Below, piece by piece: positions 8,147-17,808 of a stretch of DNA of 64,000 nucleotides (the stretch's first letter is position 1; every line of letters starts with the position of its first letter). The translations under genes were made by a program, and so were the position numbers. The stretch comes from Leisingera thetidis. Lineage in GTDB: Bacteria; Pseudomonadota; Alphaproteobacteria; Rhodobacterales; Rhodobacteraceae. The DNA lies in assembly GCF_025857195.1 (NCBI RefSeq), contig NZ_CP109787.1, positions 3,723,001-3,787,000 of the forward strand. The letters run 5' to 3'. The notes under the pieces were generated by a model. That model made no database searches. It had not been told where the DNA came from and saw only the letters and a list, made by a program, of their open reading frames with translations.

Positions 8147-9493
8147 CTACCGGACGGTCTTGATGGCCGCGCTGACGATATCCAGCGCCCTGTCCAGATC
8201 TTCGCGGGCGATGGTCAGCGGCGGGGAGAGCGTGAGGACATTGCCCTGGCTGATCTTGAAGCTGAGCCCTGCGTCGAGGCAGGCGTAGTAGATCTGCTCG
8301 GCCCGGGCGCGGGCCTGGACCATACCGCCGCCATCGCCGGCGATCTCCACTCCGAACATCAGGCCGCGGCCGCGGATGTCTGCGGCAAGGGGCACATGCC
8401 CCAGCGCATCACGCAAGCGCGCCATCGCGTGGCGGCCCAATTCCCCGGCGCGCTCCACCAGACCTTCCTCCTCGATGATCTGCAGGGTCGTCAGGGCGGC
8501 ACGGGCGGTCACCGGGTTCTTTTCGTGGGTGTAATGGCCGATGGCAAAATCACCACAGACGTCCAGATCGCGGCGGGCGACACAAGCCGCAATGGGCAGG
8601 ATGCCGCCGCCCAGCGATTTGCCGAGTGTCACAATGTCCGGCACGATGCCGTCATGCTGGAAGCAGAACATCCGCCCGGTCTTGCCGAGGCCGGTGGGGA
8701 TCTCGTCCAGGATCAGCAGCACGCCGTGCTTGTCGCAGATCTGGCGCACCGCTTTCCAGAACCCCGGCGGCGGCACGACGGGCACCGCCCGCATCGGCTC
8801 GGCGATGAAGGCGCAGTAATCGCCGTCGCGGCCCAGCACGTAGTCGATCATCTTCGCACAGGCTTCGGCGCTGGCCTCCAGTGTCCCGTGGCCGTACGGG
8901 CAGTCCGACGGGCTGTAGGGCGCCACATGTTCCGTGCCCGGCAGCAGCGGCCCGGCGATATGGCTGCGGAAGGTGGCCTCGCCGCCGACCGAAGCGGCGC
9001 CGAAGCCCGCGCCGTGGAAGGCATCCCAGAAGCTCAGCGTCTTGAAGCGGCCGGTGGCGGCGCGGGCGATCTTCAGCGCCACCTCATTGGCATCGGACCC
9101 GCCGGTGGTGAACAGCACCTTGCCGAGATCGCCGGGGGTGATCTGCGCCAGTTTTTCGGCCAGCTGCACCGCCGGTTCATTGGTGAAGCGGCGCGGCGCA
9201 AAGGGCAGCTCGTCCAGCTGCTGCTTGATTGCCGCCACCAGCCTGGGGTGGCCATAGCCGAGGTGATGCACCGAGTTGCCGTGGAAATCCATGTAGCGGC
9301 GGCCGTCCAGATCCTCGATCCAGATGCCCTCGGCCTTGGCGATGGTGCTGACGCAGGGGCTGGAGAGGCTCTGGTGCAGAAAGGCCTTGGCGTCGCGCGC
9401 CAGCAGCGGTGCCGAGTTTGCACCGGTGGATGTCGTGAGCCAGGCCTGGCGGGCTTGGGACGTGTTGGATTCACCTTCGGTGTGGACGAGCAT
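8147..9493 (-). CDS. pbfA: PbfA-like PLP enzyme (1-hydroxy-2-aminoethylphosphonate ammonia-lyase type)
   Basis: A class-III aminotransferase fold enzyme of about 448 residues. It has TTGGSDANEVALKIAR, DEIPTGLGKTG and TLGKSLGGG, whose Lys is the expected PLP ligand. In AEP gene clusters this family member is PbfA, which converts (R)-1-hydroxy-2-aminoethylphosphonate to phosphonoacetaldehyde and ammonia, feeding PhnY. The assignment rests on fold plus the phnW-phnA-phnY context; a genuine transaminase cannot be excluded from sequence alone. The ATG at 9493 has GGAGG six bases upstream. A strong intrinsic terminator lies just before this gene, so its expression may be uncoupled from phnWAY. Confidence 0.72.
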   Translation of the reverse strand: MLVHTEGESNTSQARQAWLTTSTGANSAPLLARDAKAFLHQSLSSPCVSTIAKAEGIWIEDLDGRRYMDFHGNSVHHLGYGHPRLVAAIKQQLDELPFAPRRFTNEPAVQLAEKLAQITPGDLGKVLFTTGGSDANEVALKIARAATGRFKTLSFWDAFHGAGFGAASVGGEATFRSHIAGPLLPGTEHVAPYSPSDCPYGHGTLEASAEACAKMIDYVLGRDGDYCAFIAEPMRAVPVVPPPGFWKAVRQICDKHGVLLILDEIPTGLGKTGRMFCFQHDGIVPDIVTLGKSLGGGILPIAACVARRDLDVCGDFAIGHYTHEKNPVTARAALTTLQIIEEEGLVERAGELGRHAMARLRDALGHVPLAADIRGRGLMFGVEIAGDGGGMVQARARAEQIYYACLDAGLSFKISQGNVLTLSPPLTIAREDLDRALDIVSAAIKTVR

Positions 9494-9525
9494 GCGCCGC
9501 CTCCGTTCAAGGGGCAAAGAAAAGG

Positions 9526-9557
9526 AAAAAAAACGGGGCGGCACGGCGCCGGCCCCG
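9526..9557 (-). terminator. Intrinsic terminator or attenuator between phnY and pbfA
   Basis: On the minus strand a roughly 9-bp GC stem (CGGGG-CGGC pairing GCCG-CCCCG, one bulge, GCCGT loop) is followed by eight T residues. It falls after the phnY stop and only about 33 bases before the pbfA start. There is little room for a separate promoter, so partial read-through (attenuation) is likely. Confidence 0.75.
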
Positions 9558-9568
9558 GCGGGCCGGGG

Positions 9569-11017
9569 TTATTCCGGCCAGGGGAGGGAGTAGGTCTTGA
9601 CGTTGGTGAAGAACTTCATCGCCTCGATGACGCCTTCCTTGACGCCGTTGCCCGAATCCTTGATGCCGCCGAAAGGAGACATCTCGATGCGGTAGCCGGG
9701 CTGTTCCCAGATGTTGCAGGTGCCCACGTCCAGGCCGTTGATATAGGCAATCGCCCGGTTCAGATCGTTGGTGCAGACGCCCGAGGACAGGCCGAACTCG
9801 GTGGAGTTGGAGATCTTCATCACCTCGGCGTCGTCATCCGGCACCCGGACGATGGGAATGATCGGGCCAAAGGTCTCCTCCATCACCAGTTCGCTGCCGT
9901 GCGGCACCCTGTCGACGACAATCGGCGGCAGGAGCGCGCCCTGGCGGGGCGGGTGATACAGGATCTCGGCACCTTCCTTTTCGGCTTGGAGAACCCGGTT
10001 TTCAAACAGCTCTGCCGCCTTGTCGTGGATCACGCAGCCCAGTTCCGTTTCCGGGTCCTGCGGGTCGCCGAACCTGATCTTCTTCGCCTTTTCCAGAACC
10101 AGCGGAACGAACCTGTCCGCAACGCTCTCCTGCACCAGGATGCGCTTGATTGCGGTGCAGCGCTGGCCGGAGTTGCCGGTGGCACCTGCCACGGCGATGG
10201 CGGCGGCCTTGTCCAGGTCGGCGTCGCTGAGGTCGTTCAGCACGATCAGCGGATCATTTCCGCCCAGTTCCAGCGCCTGGCGCTTGTAGGCGCCCTTCTC
10301 GGCAATCAGCTTGCCCACCGGCACGCCGCCGGTGAAGGTGATGATGTCGATGTTCTCGTTGGTGATCATCTCCTCGCCGATGTCCTGCGGCCAGCCGGTC
10401 ACCACCTGGAACATCTCCGGCGGCAGCCCGGCCTCGTACAGAATGTCGGCCAGCGCGATGCAGGTGAGCGGCGTCAGCTCCGTCGGCTTGCAGACCATGC
10501 AGTTGTTGGTGGCAATCGCGGGCGCGATCTTGTGGCTGACCATGTTCAAAGGGTGGTTGAACGGGGTGATCGCCGAGATCGCCTTCACCGGTTCGCGCTT
10601 GGTGAAGATCTTGCGCGGCTTGCCGTTGTGGGTGAGGTCGCAGGAGAAGATCTCGCCGTCATCCTTCAGCGCCTCGGCCGCGGCGAACTGATAGACATCC
10701 TGGGCCCGCCTGGTCTCGTAAATGGCGTGCTGGTGGCAGATGCCCAGCTCCAGCACCAGCCATTCGGCCAGCCATTCGCGCTTCTCGCCGATCAGCTCCC
10801 CGGCCCGCTGCAGGATCCGGCTGCGCTCGTAACGGGTGAGCTTCGGCGTGTAACTCGCGGCGATCTCAAAGGCCATGCGGGCGTGTTCCGCCTGGCCTGC
10901 GGGCACATGGCCCACCACCTCGCCCGTATAGGGGTAATGCACCGGCACGGTGTCCTTGGCAAAGACAACCTCGCCGCCGATGCGCATGCCCTCATTGCGG
11001 ATTTCGATGCTGCTCAT
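9569..11017 (-). CDS. phnY: Phosphonoacetaldehyde dehydrogenase PhnY
   Basis: An NAD(P)-dependent aldehyde dehydrogenase of about 482 residues. The general base Glu sits in ALELGGND and the catalytic Cys in [27 protein letters not shown] is the usual cofactor region. PhnY oxidises phosphonoacetaldehyde to phosphonoacetate, which PhnA then cleaves. The start at 11017 (MSSIEIRN) is preferred because AAGGAG lies six bases upstream; an ATG at 11032 overlaps the phnA stop and is an alternative. Substrate assignment comes from linkage to phnW and phnA. Confidence 0.9.
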   Translation of the reverse strand: MSSIEIRNEGMRIGGEVVFAKDTVPVHYPYTGEVVGHVPAGQAEHARMAFEIAASYTPKLTRYERSRILQRAGELIGEKREWLAEWLVLELGICHQHAIYETRRAQDVYQFAAAEALKDDGEIFSCDLTHNGKPRKIFTKREPVKAISAITPFNHPLNMVSHKIAPAIATNNCMVCKPTELTPLTCIALADILYEAGLPPEMFQVVTGWPQDIGEEMITNENIDIITFTGGVPVGKLIAEKGAYKRQALELGGNDPLIVLNDLSDADLDKAAAIAVAGATGNSGQRCTAIKRILVQESVADRFVPLVLEKAKKIRFGDPQDPETELGCVIHDKAAELFENRVLQAEKEGAEILYHPPRQGALLPPIVVDRVPHGSELVMEETFGPIIPIVRVPDDDAEVMKISNSTEFGLSSGVCTNDLNRAIAYINGLDVGTCNIWEQPGYRIEMSPFGGIKDSGNGVKEGVIEAMKFFTNVKTYSLPWPE

Positions 11018-11028
11018 GATCTGCTCCT

Positions 11029-12279
11029 TCATGGTTGCAGCGCCGCCGCCTGCGCCGCATAGAAAAACGCATCGAAGTTGCGCAGCACCGGGCGCTCCGG
11101 CAGCGGCAGGACGCGGTTGCAGATGAACGGCACTTCCTGTTCGGTCAGCCCGCCATGGCTCCTGAGCGGCTCGTTCAGCGCCGCCAGGTCGTGGCGGTGC
11201 TCCGAGGTGCCGATGCAGATGTTCCCGCCGGAGACCAGGATGATGTCGCCGATCCGGTCGCCCGGCAGCTCGAACCGTGCCACCGCTTCCTCGCGGGTCA
11301 GCACATCGGTGATCGCGTCATAGCCCGCCAGCCGCGCCATGATCCCGGCCCGGTCCGCGCCCTCGGGCAGATAACAGGTGGCAAAGGAGCCGAGCGCGCC
11401 GTGGTGCACCACGTAAGGGTCGGTGATCGGCAGGATCACCCGCGCCTGGCCCGCGCCCAGCCAGTCATCCATCAGGTCCTGCACGTAGATCACGCTGGGC
11501 GAGCCGTCGGCATGGTGCTTGGGCTTCATGCCGTGGTCGGCGGTGACCACGATGGCGGCCCCCAGCGCGTCCAGCTCCGTCAGGTATTTGTCGAACATCG
11601 CGTAGAAGGCCTTGGCCTCGGCCTGATCGGGGCTGTACTTGTGCTGCACATAATCCGTGGTGGTCAGATACATCACGTCCGGCGCCCATTCCTGCAGCAG
11701 CTTCACCCCGGCCGCAAAGACAAACTCGCTCAGCTCTGCCGAATAGACCTCGGGCTGCGCCATGCCCAGCCACTCGCTGGCCTTCTCCTGGCCGTGCTCC
11801 GCCGCGGTCGAGGTGTCGGATTTCTCCGCCGAGAAGCACTTGGCGCGGTCGTCATCAAACGACAGGCCTGCGCCCAGCAGCGCCCGCAGCTTGTCCTTGG
11901 CGGTGACCACGGCCACCCGCGCGCCGGCATCATGGAAGGCCTTGAACACGGTGGGGGCGCGCAGGAAGCGCACGTCGTTCATCATCACCTCTTCGCCGCT
12001 GTCCGGGTCGATCAGGTAATTGCCGCAGATCCCGTGCACCACCGGCGGGCGGCCGGTGGCAATGCTGAGGTTGTTGGGGTTGGTGAACGACGGGATCACC
12101 GAATGCGCCAGCCGGTCGGTGCCGGTCTCCCGCATCCGCTTGAGCGTGGGCATCAGCCCGGCGGCAATCGCCTTGTCCAGGTATTCCGGCTCGCAGCCGT
12201 CCAGGCAGATGGCAATCGCGCAGGTCCCGGGCACGGCGTAGGCGCGGCCGTTGGCCACGACGGGGGAGTGAATGGTCAT
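11029..12279 (-). CDS. phnA: Phosphonoacetate hydrolase PhnA
   Basis: A 416-residue alkaline-phosphatase superfamily enzyme. Metal ligands and nucleophile are visible in order: Asp in CLDGCEP, Thr in PSFTNPNN, Asp/His in [10 protein letters not shown], Asp-His in TADHGM, and the late His in RSHGG. PhnA hydrolyses the C-P bond of phosphonoacetate to acetate and phosphate using two zinc ions. With PhnW and PhnY it completes AEP degradation without phosphonoacetaldehyde hydrolase. The order phnW-phnA-phnY on one strand suggests an operon. Confidence 0.93.
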   Translation of the reverse strand: MTIHSPVVANGRAYAVPGTCAIAICLDGCEPEYLDKAIAAGLMPTLKRMRETGTDRLAHSVIPSFTNPNNLSIATGRPPVVHGICGNYLIDPDSGEEVMMNDVRFLRAPTVFKAFHDAGARVAVVTAKDKLRALLGAGLSFDDDRAKCFSAEKSDTSTAAEHGQEKASEWLGMAQPEVYSAELSEFVFAAGVKLLQEWAPDVMYLTTTDYVQHKYSPDQAEAKAFYAMFDKYLTELDALGAAIVVTADHGMKPKHHADGSPSVIYVQDLMDDWLGAGQARVILPITDPYVVHHGALGSFATCYLPEGADRAGIMARLAGYDAITDVLTREEAVARFELPGDRIGDIILVSGGNICIGTSEHRHDLAALNEPLRSHGGLTEQEVPFICNRVLPLPERPVLRNFDAFFYAAQAAALQP

Positions 12280-12312
12280 GTCTTTGACGTCCTTATCTCT
12301 CAGGCTTGCTTC

Positions 12313-13500
12313 TCAGGCGGCCAGTTTGGCGCGTTCTGCCAGCGCCGCGGCGGGCGGGGCCGCGCTGGCGACGCCCATTTCGGCAAGAGTTTCCTTGGCG
12401 GCAGCAACAACCTGCCGCATCACGTGTTCATCCATCTGCCCGATGCAGCCGATGCGGAAACTGTCCGCCACCGTCAGCTTGCCCGGGTAGATGATGAAGC
12501 CCTTCGCCTTCATCAGCTCGTAAAAGCGGCTGAACACGAAGTTTTCATCCGCGGGGCAGAAGAAGGTGACGATGATCGGCGACAGCCAGCGGTCCTGCAG
12601 CAGGGTCTCGAACCCCAGCCCGCGCATGCCCGCCACCATCGCATCGCGGTTGCGCCGGTAGCGCGCGCCGCGCCCCCCGACACCGCCTTCGGCCTCATGC
12701 GCCTTCAGCGCTTCCAGGAAGGCCGCCACCGCATGGGTCGGCGGCGTGAACCGCCACTGGCCGGTCTTTTCCATATGCGCCCATTGCGCATGCACATCCA
12801 AAGACAGCGAATGGCTGTTGCCCTTGGCCGCCTCCAGCTCCGCCTTGCGGGCGATGACAAAGCCGAAGCCCGGCACCCCTTCGATGCATTTGTTGGCCGA
12901 GGACACCATCGCCTCGTAGCGGATCTGCGCGGGCTTCAATTCAATCGCGCCAAAGGCCGACATCGAGTCGATCAGAAGCTTGCGGCCCGCGGCATAAACC
13001 GCCTCGGAAATCTCCTCCACCGGGTTCAGGATGCCCGAAGAGGTCTCGCAGTGGATCGCCACCACATGGGTGATCGAGGGATCCTCCGCCAGGATCTGCG
13101 CCACCTCCGGCCCGCGCGGCGGCAGGTAGTCGCCCTTGTCCAGCAGCTGATAGGCGCGGCCCAGGTAGTGCAGCGTCTGCGCCGAGCGCAGCCCGTAGGC
13201 GCCGTTGGCCAGCACCAGCGCCTTGCCGCCGCGCGGCACGAAGGACGCCAGCATCGCCTCCACCGCAAAGCTGCCGGAGCCCTGCATCGGCACGCAGTCA
13301 AACTCCGCGGCACCGTCGCCCAGCAGCGCCAGCAGGCGGCGGCGCATCTCGCGGGTCATCGCCCGGAAGTCGTCGTCCCAGCTGCCCCAGTCCCGCAGCA
13401 TCGCCTGTTTCACCTCATAGGAAGTGGTCAGCGGCCCGGGCGTGAGAAGATAGGGCTCACCCAGAAAGGGCGGATCAATCTGCGGTGCCGAAGCGGTCAT
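12313..13500 (-). CDS. phnW: 2-aminoethylphosphonate-pyruvate transaminase PhnW
   Basis: A class-V aminotransferase of about 395 residues. [10 protein letters not shown] at the N-terminus, [18 protein letters not shown] and the PLP Lys in [13 protein letters not shown] are typical of PhnW. It transfers the amino group of AEP to pyruvate, giving phosphonoacetaldehyde and alanine. The ATG at 13500 has GGAG seven bases upstream. It is first in the catabolic operon and divergent from the LysR gene at 13617; a LysR-type dyad lies about 90 bp upstream. Confidence 0.93.
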   Translation of the reverse strand: MTASAPQIDPPFLGEPYLLTPGPLTTSYEVKQAMLRDWGSWDDDFRAMTREMRRRLLALLGDGAAEFDCVPMQGSGSFAVEAMLASFVPRGGKALVLANGAYGLRSAQTLHYLGRAYQLLDKGDYLPPRGPEVAQILAEDPSITHVVAIHCETSSGILNPVEEISEAVYAAGRKLLIDSMSAFGAIELKPAQIRYEAMVSSANKCIEGVPGFGFVIARKAELEAAKGNSHSLSLDVHAQWAHMEKTGQWRFTPPTHAVAAFLEALKAHEAEGGVGGRGARYRRNRDAMVAGMRGLGFETLLQDRWLSPIIVTFFCPADENFVFSRFYELMKAKGFIIYPGKLTVADSFRIGCIGQMDEHVMRQVVAAAKETLAEMGVASAAPPAAALAERAKLAA

Positions 13501-13570
13501 TGCCTGTCTCCAAAACATGTTCCAGATGCATGATTGCGCCAGATAAACCCATATGTAAAATTGCAAAAAA

Positions 13571-13595
13571 CAATCCAATCATAGGCCAAACCTAT
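13571..13595 (-). promoter_or_regulatory. Probable LysR operator of the phnW operon
   Basis: The core ATAGGTTTGGCCTAT (minus strand) is an ATAGG/CCTAT dyad fitting the LysR T-N11-A rule. A related 25-bp stretch, 19 of 25 bases identical in the same orientation, lies upstream of the AEP solute-binding gene at 18948-18972. Position between phnW and its divergent LysR gene fits autoregulation and activation. Confidence 0.6.
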
Positions 13596-13616
13596 AAACA
13601 TCAAGAGAGATCAAAA

Positions 13617-14522
13617 ATGCGCCACTCACAGCTCAAGGCCTTTCACCATGTCGCACTCCTTGGCGGCTTTTCCCGCGCGGCCGAGGCGCTGCACCTGACG
13701 CAGCCAGCAATCTCGGAACAGGTCCGGAAACTGGAACAGGACCATGATGTGCTGCTGTTCAGGCGGGAGAAAAAGCGGGTATTTCTGACTCGCGAAGGCG
13801 AGGAGCTGCTGCAGCAGACCAAGCGGTACTTCGAAGTGGAAACACAGATTGAGGAATTTCTTTCGGCGACCAGTGCAGCGATCGAAGGAGAATTGCGGAT
13901 CATCGCGGATTCGGCCCAGCATATGACCGGATTTCTCGGGCCCTTCCAGAAGCGGTACCCGAATGTCGTCATCTCGCTGCGAGCGGGAAATACCGGTGAG
14001 ATCATCGATGAGCTGCGCGCCTACAACGCTGAAATCGGCGTTGTGGGCAGCCTGTCCCCCGGTAAGGACATGAGCGTGCTCAACCTGGGTTCCACTGGCA
14101 TTCTGGCCTTTGCCGCGCGCGGCCTGCTGAAGGCCTCCCAGCAAAGCCTGTCGTTCCAGGAACTGGCGCAATTGCCGCTGGTCTTCCGCGAGGAGGGCTC
14201 CAAAACCCGTGAGAAGGTGGAGATGGCGGCCCGCGAGCAGGGTATCACGCTCAAGCCTGCAATTGTCGCCGAGGGACGGGAAGCGGTGCGGGAGCTTGTC
14301 GCCTCCGGCGCCGGCATCGGCTTTGTTTCTCAGGCGGAATTCGGGCATGACGACCGGCTGGTCCAATACGCGCTGCGCGATGCCGAACTGGCAATGAGCG
14401 AGAGCATAATCTTTCTCACCCAGCGGCGGGATGTCAGGGTCATCCGGGCCTTTATGGATTTTGCAGAGGGTATCCAGGCCGGAAAAGCCTCCCCCGCCGG
14501 CACTGCACAGCGGGAGAAGTAA
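13617..14522 (+). CDS. LysR-family regulator of the AEP genes
   Basis: 301 residues. The N-terminal winged HTH (SRAAEALHLTQPAISEQVRKLEQ) is followed by a periplasmic-binding-like effector domain. The start is the ATG at 13617; an open frame upstream has no RBS and lies in the intergenic region. It is divergent from phnW and convergent, 20 bp away, with the AEP importer permease, so it sits between the two halves of the island it most likely controls. Effector is presumably AEP or a catabolite (inference). Confidence 0.85.
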   Translation: MRHSQLKAFHHVALLGGFSRAAEALHLTQPAISEQVRKLEQDHDVLLFRREKKRVFLTREGEELLQQTKRYFEVETQIEEFLSATSAAIEGELRIIADSAQHMTGFLGPFQKRYPNVVISLRAGNTGEIIDELRAYNAEIGVVGSLSPGKDMSVLNLGSTGILAFAARGLLKASQQSLSFQELAQLPLVFREEGSKTREKVEMAAREQGITLKPAIVAEGREAVRELVASGAGIGFVSQAEFGHDDRLVQYALRDAELAMSESIIFLTQRRDVRVIRAFMDFAEGIQAGKASPAGTAQREK

Positions 14523-14541
14523 CGGGGAGAAAAGAACTGCG

Positions 14542-16563
14542 CTAGCGGCTGCGCCAGGCCTGGGTCTTTCGCAGAATGCCGCGGGAGGCCAGCAGGTGGA
14601 CGACGCGGGCAAAAGCATTGGTGTAGAAAATCATCATCCCCATTGCCGCAGCCGGGGCAATGTCACCCGCGTCATCCATATTGAGCACCGCAATCGAGGC
14701 CAGCGTGGTTTTGGGCGAGTAGAGGAACACCACCGCAGACACCGTCGTCATTGCATTGACGAAGAGGTAGATCGATATGTCGAGCACCGCTGGCAGGCAG
14801 ACAGGCACTGTCACCCGGGCAAAGAGCTTCATGGTGGGCTGCTTGAGCGAGGCGGAGACCGATTCAAACTCCCGGTCCATCTGTTTCAATGCGGTCACCG
14901 CGGTCAGATGCGACACGGTGTAGAAGTGTGTCACGGTACAGACCACCAGGATCGCCATGGTGCCATAGATCGCATTGAGCGGATTTGCCGGGTTGTTGAA
15001 AAAGAAGATATAGGCCAGCCCCAGCACCATGCCCGGAATTGCCATCGGCAGCATCGCAAACATTTGGAAGACCGCGCGTCCGGTGCGGAAGCCCTTGGAC
15101 TTCTCCACCAGATAGGCACCGAAGAACACCACAGATGTGCCGGCAACCGCGGTCATCAGCCCCAGTTTGATCGAATTCACATACGACCCCCAGCCGCCGC
15201 CATCCATCTTGCCGAACTGATAGTTGTTGAGGCTGAGGCTGAGGTCATAGGGCCAGAACTTGACCAGAGCGGCAAACTGGCAGACCGCCAGCAGCCCGGC
15301 GATAAAGACGCCAATGAGAGTACAGTAGGCCAGGAAGATACGGTCCAACTTCTTGTTCGGCTGCGGCTGAAACGGAACCGAACGGGCCGAAAGCTGCGCG
15401 ACCTGTTTCGACTGCACCATCCGGTCGATAGCAAAAGCAAGGATCGCCGGGATCACCAGCACCACCGAAACCACCGCGCCCATTTCAAAGTTCTGCTGGC
15501 CGATCACCTGCTTGTAGATGTCCACCGCCAGAACGTTGTACTGGCCGCCGATCACCTTAGGCAGTCCGAAGTCGGTGATCACCAGGTTGAACACCACAAA
15601 GGCAGCCGAGATCAGGCCATAACGCGCACCCGGCACCGTAACAGTCCAGAAGGTGCGCCATGGGGTGGAGCGCAGGCTGGCCGCGGCCTCGTAAAGCCGG
15701 GCGTCAGAGATCGCCAGCGCGGTCGAAATGATGATAAACGCATGCGGGAACGTAAAGAAGACTGAACCGGCCACGATCCCGATGGGGCCATAGATACTGG
15801 CGCCAAACAACAGTTCCTTGATCATGCCCTGGTTGCCGAACAGATAGACCAGCGCGATGCCTGGCAGCAGCGAGGGCACCAGGATCGGAGCCATGGCGAT
15901 GAGGCGGAACATGCCTTTGTATTTCATGCAGCTGCGGTTCAGTGCGTAGGCAAACCAGAAGGCAAGCGACACCGTTACAACCGTGCTGAGCACCGCAATC
16001 CAGAGCGAGTTCTTGATCGAGTTGAACAGGGCCGGTGTCGAGAAATAGGACACGAAGTTGTCAAGCCCCTGCGCTTGAACGGGCCGCAGCTGCACCCGCC
16101 GGAAGGTATTGGAGTCCAGTGTGACCCAATCCGTGCCGGTCTGCAGCTTGGAGCCGATCAGGAAGCGGCCAGTCTCCGAAGTATTGCGGATCTGGTACAT
16201 GACCGGGCTGCGGAAACTGAAGTCTGGGAAGAACCCGGTGACCGGCAGCCGCCCATCGGCGCCGGTGGACAGGTCGGCATCCGCAAAGGTGCCGACCGCC
16301 GCGTTCAGCTCGGCGCCGGTCAGAATGGCGCCATCGAACTGGCCTGCCTCATCACTGACCTGGAATTCGAACTGCGAAAGCTCCATCCGGTAAGTGGAGA
16401 AGGACTTCGACAGCATCGCGTACAGCGGAAAGGCCAGCGTCACGACGAGATAAAGCGCGATAATGATCATGCTGCCGCGCATGATGATGTCATCCCGGCT
16501 CAGCTTGCCTTTGGTAACTGGACCAGGTGGCATGACGGATTGTGTGGTATCAGCCATTTGCAT
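14542..16563 (-). CDS. AEP-type ABC importer, fused double permease
   Basis: 673 residues containing two binding-protein-dependent permease modules in tandem: one around residues 180-350 (EAA-like loop EAAASLRSTPWRTFWTVTVPG) and one after about residue 450 (EFESVSASLKQPTMKLFARVTVP). This fused FbpB/SfuB-like layout is typical of 2-aminoethylphosphonate and iron importers. GGAGG lies four bases before the ATG at 16563; the start overlaps the ATPase stop by one base (TAATG). Last gene of the SBP-ATPase-permease operon. Confidence 0.85.
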   Translation of the reverse strand: MQMADTTQSVMPPGPVTKGKLSRDDIIMRGSMIIIALYLVVTLAFPLYAMLSKSFSTYRMELSQFEFQVSDEAGQFDGAILTGAELNAAVGTFADADLSTGADGRLPVTGFFPDFSFRSPVMYQIRNTSETGRFLIGSKLQTGTDWVTLDSNTFRRVQLRPVQAQGLDNFVSYFSTPALFNSIKNSLWIAVLSTVVTVSLAFWFAYALNRSCMKYKGMFRLIAMAPILVPSLLPGIALVYLFGNQGMIKELLFGASIYGPIGIVAGSVFFTFPHAFIIISTALAISDARLYEAAASLRSTPWRTFWTVTVPGARYGLISAAFVVFNLVITDFGLPKVIGGQYNVLAVDIYKQVIGQQNFEMGAVVSVVLVIPAILAFAIDRMVQSKQVAQLSARSVPFQPQPNKKLDRIFLAYCTLIGVFIAGLLAVCQFAALVKFWPYDLSLSLNNYQFGKMDGGGWGSYVNSIKLGLMTAVAGTSVVFFGAYLVEKSKGFRTGRAVFQMFAMLPMAIPGMVLGLAYIFFFNNPANPLNAIYGTMAILVVCTVTHFYTVSHLTAVTALKQMDREFESVSASLKQPTMKLFARVTVPVCLPAVLDISIYLFVNAMTTVSAVVFLYSPKTTLASIAVLNMDDAGDIAPAAAMGMMIFYTNAFARVVHLLASRGILRKTQAWRSR

Positions 16564-17678
16564 TACGCCTCCTGCCTTGCAGACCCGAAAGCCATCAGAC
16601 GGTTTTCAGGCAGTTCAATTTCCATCTGGCATCCGGTCTCCAGCCTAAGTCGGCGCACAGCGTTGATGGAGAAGTCGGCAATCAGCTCCTTGCCGCCAAA
16701 TCGGTCATTCGTCAGGCGGCAGCGCCAGAAGGAACCAAGGAATTCCATCTCCGCCAGCTGCACGCCGATGCTGTTGCGGTTGCCGCTGCTTTCCAGATAG
16801 CCGGCTTCATGCGGGATCACATCCTCCGGGCGGATTGCAGCAATAACAGGGGTGCCATCCAAAAAATCATGCGGCAGGCAGGCAAAAGTTTTTTCGCCGA
16901 CCGCCAGGCGCCCGCCTTTGGCAACCGAAGAGCCGATCTGGTTCATCTCGCCGATGAAGTCGGCAACAAACAGGTTTGCAGGCTCGCGGTAGATTTCGGT
17001 GGGCGTGCCGACCTGCTCGATCACGCCGTGATTCATCACGACAATCCGGTCGGCCATGGCCAGCGCTTCTTCCTGATCGTGGGTCACCATGACGGTGGTG
17101 ACCCCCAGCTGGCGCTGCAGCTCCTTGATCTCATGGCGCAGATGCACGCGCACCTTTGCATCCAGTGCCGACAGTGGCTCATCCAGCAGCAGCAGGCCGG
17201 GATTGGTTGCGATTGCACGGGCAAGCGCTATGCGCTGCTGCTGGCCGCCCGAAAGCTGCGCCGGATATTTGCGGCCCTGATCCGGTAGGCCGACCAGCTC
17301 CAGAAGCTCCCGCACGCGGGTGGAAATTTCAACTTTGCTGCGGCCTGCGTTCTCCAGGCCGAAGGCGATATTCTTTTCGATCGTCAGGTTCGGGAACAGC
17401 GCGTAGGACTGGAACACGATACCGAAATCACGCTCGGAAGGCGGCAGGTTTGACACATCTTGCCCGCCTTGGGTCACGGTGCCTTTGGATTGCAGATCCA
17501 GGCCGGCAATGGCCCGCAGCAACGTGGTCTTGCCGCATCCGGAGGGGCCAAGGAAACAGATGAATTCGCCTTCCTTCACATCCAGGGAGATATCTCTCAG
17601 CGCTATGAAGCTGCCGAAGGCTTTCCACAGGTCGCGGATGCTCAGGTAGGTTTCTTTTGGCGGGGTCAATTGAAGCAC
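16563..17678 (-). CDS. AEP-type ABC importer ATPase
   Basis: An importer ATPase with Walker A GPSGCGKTT, signature LSGGQQQR, Walker B LLLLDEP, switch VTHD and a C-terminal TOBE-like segment. The GTG at 17678 was chosen because AAGGA lies eight bases upstream and the product (about 371 residues) then has the normal family length. The open frame continues to 17780 but starts with a non-ATG codon and adds an unusual hydrophobic stretch. It sits between the solute-binding and permease genes of the same operon. Confidence 0.88.
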   Translation of the reverse strand: MLQLTPPKETYLSIRDLWKAFGSFIALRDISLDVKEGEFICFLGPSGCGKTTLLRAIAGLDLQSKGTVTQGGQDVSNLPPSERDFGIVFQSYALFPNLTIEKNIAFGLENAGRSKVEISTRVRELLELVGLPDQGRKYPAQLSGGQQQRIALARAIATNPGLLLLDEPLSALDAKVRVHLRHEIKELQRQLGVTTVMVTHDQEEALAMADRIVVMNHGVIEQVGTPTEIYREPANLFVADFIGEMNQIGSSVAKGGRLAVGEKTFACLPHDFLDGTPVIAAIRPEDVIPHEAGYLESSGNRNSIGVQLAEMEFLGSFWRCRLTNDRFGGKELIADFSINAVRRLRLETGCQMEIELPENRLMAFGSARQEA

Positions 17679-17808
17679 GTGGTCGGTCCTTGCATATGCC
17701 TGAGCTGCGCCCGGTCTCTCATTCAGGAACAGCAAAGCTGCGGGCATCGGGCGATTGGAAAGAGACAGGAGGGTGGGCAAAGGGGACGGGCCCCTTCCGC
17801 CCCCGGGC

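Noticed and set aside
8120..11062. 980-codon plus-strand open frame
   Set aside because: It lies antisense to pbfA and phnY, has low-complexity composition (Ala, Gly, His, Arg) and no domain pattern. It is a by-product of high GC content.
11035..13533. 832-codon plus-strand open frame
   Set aside because: Antisense to phnA and phnW, whose catalytic motifs are complete on the minus strand.
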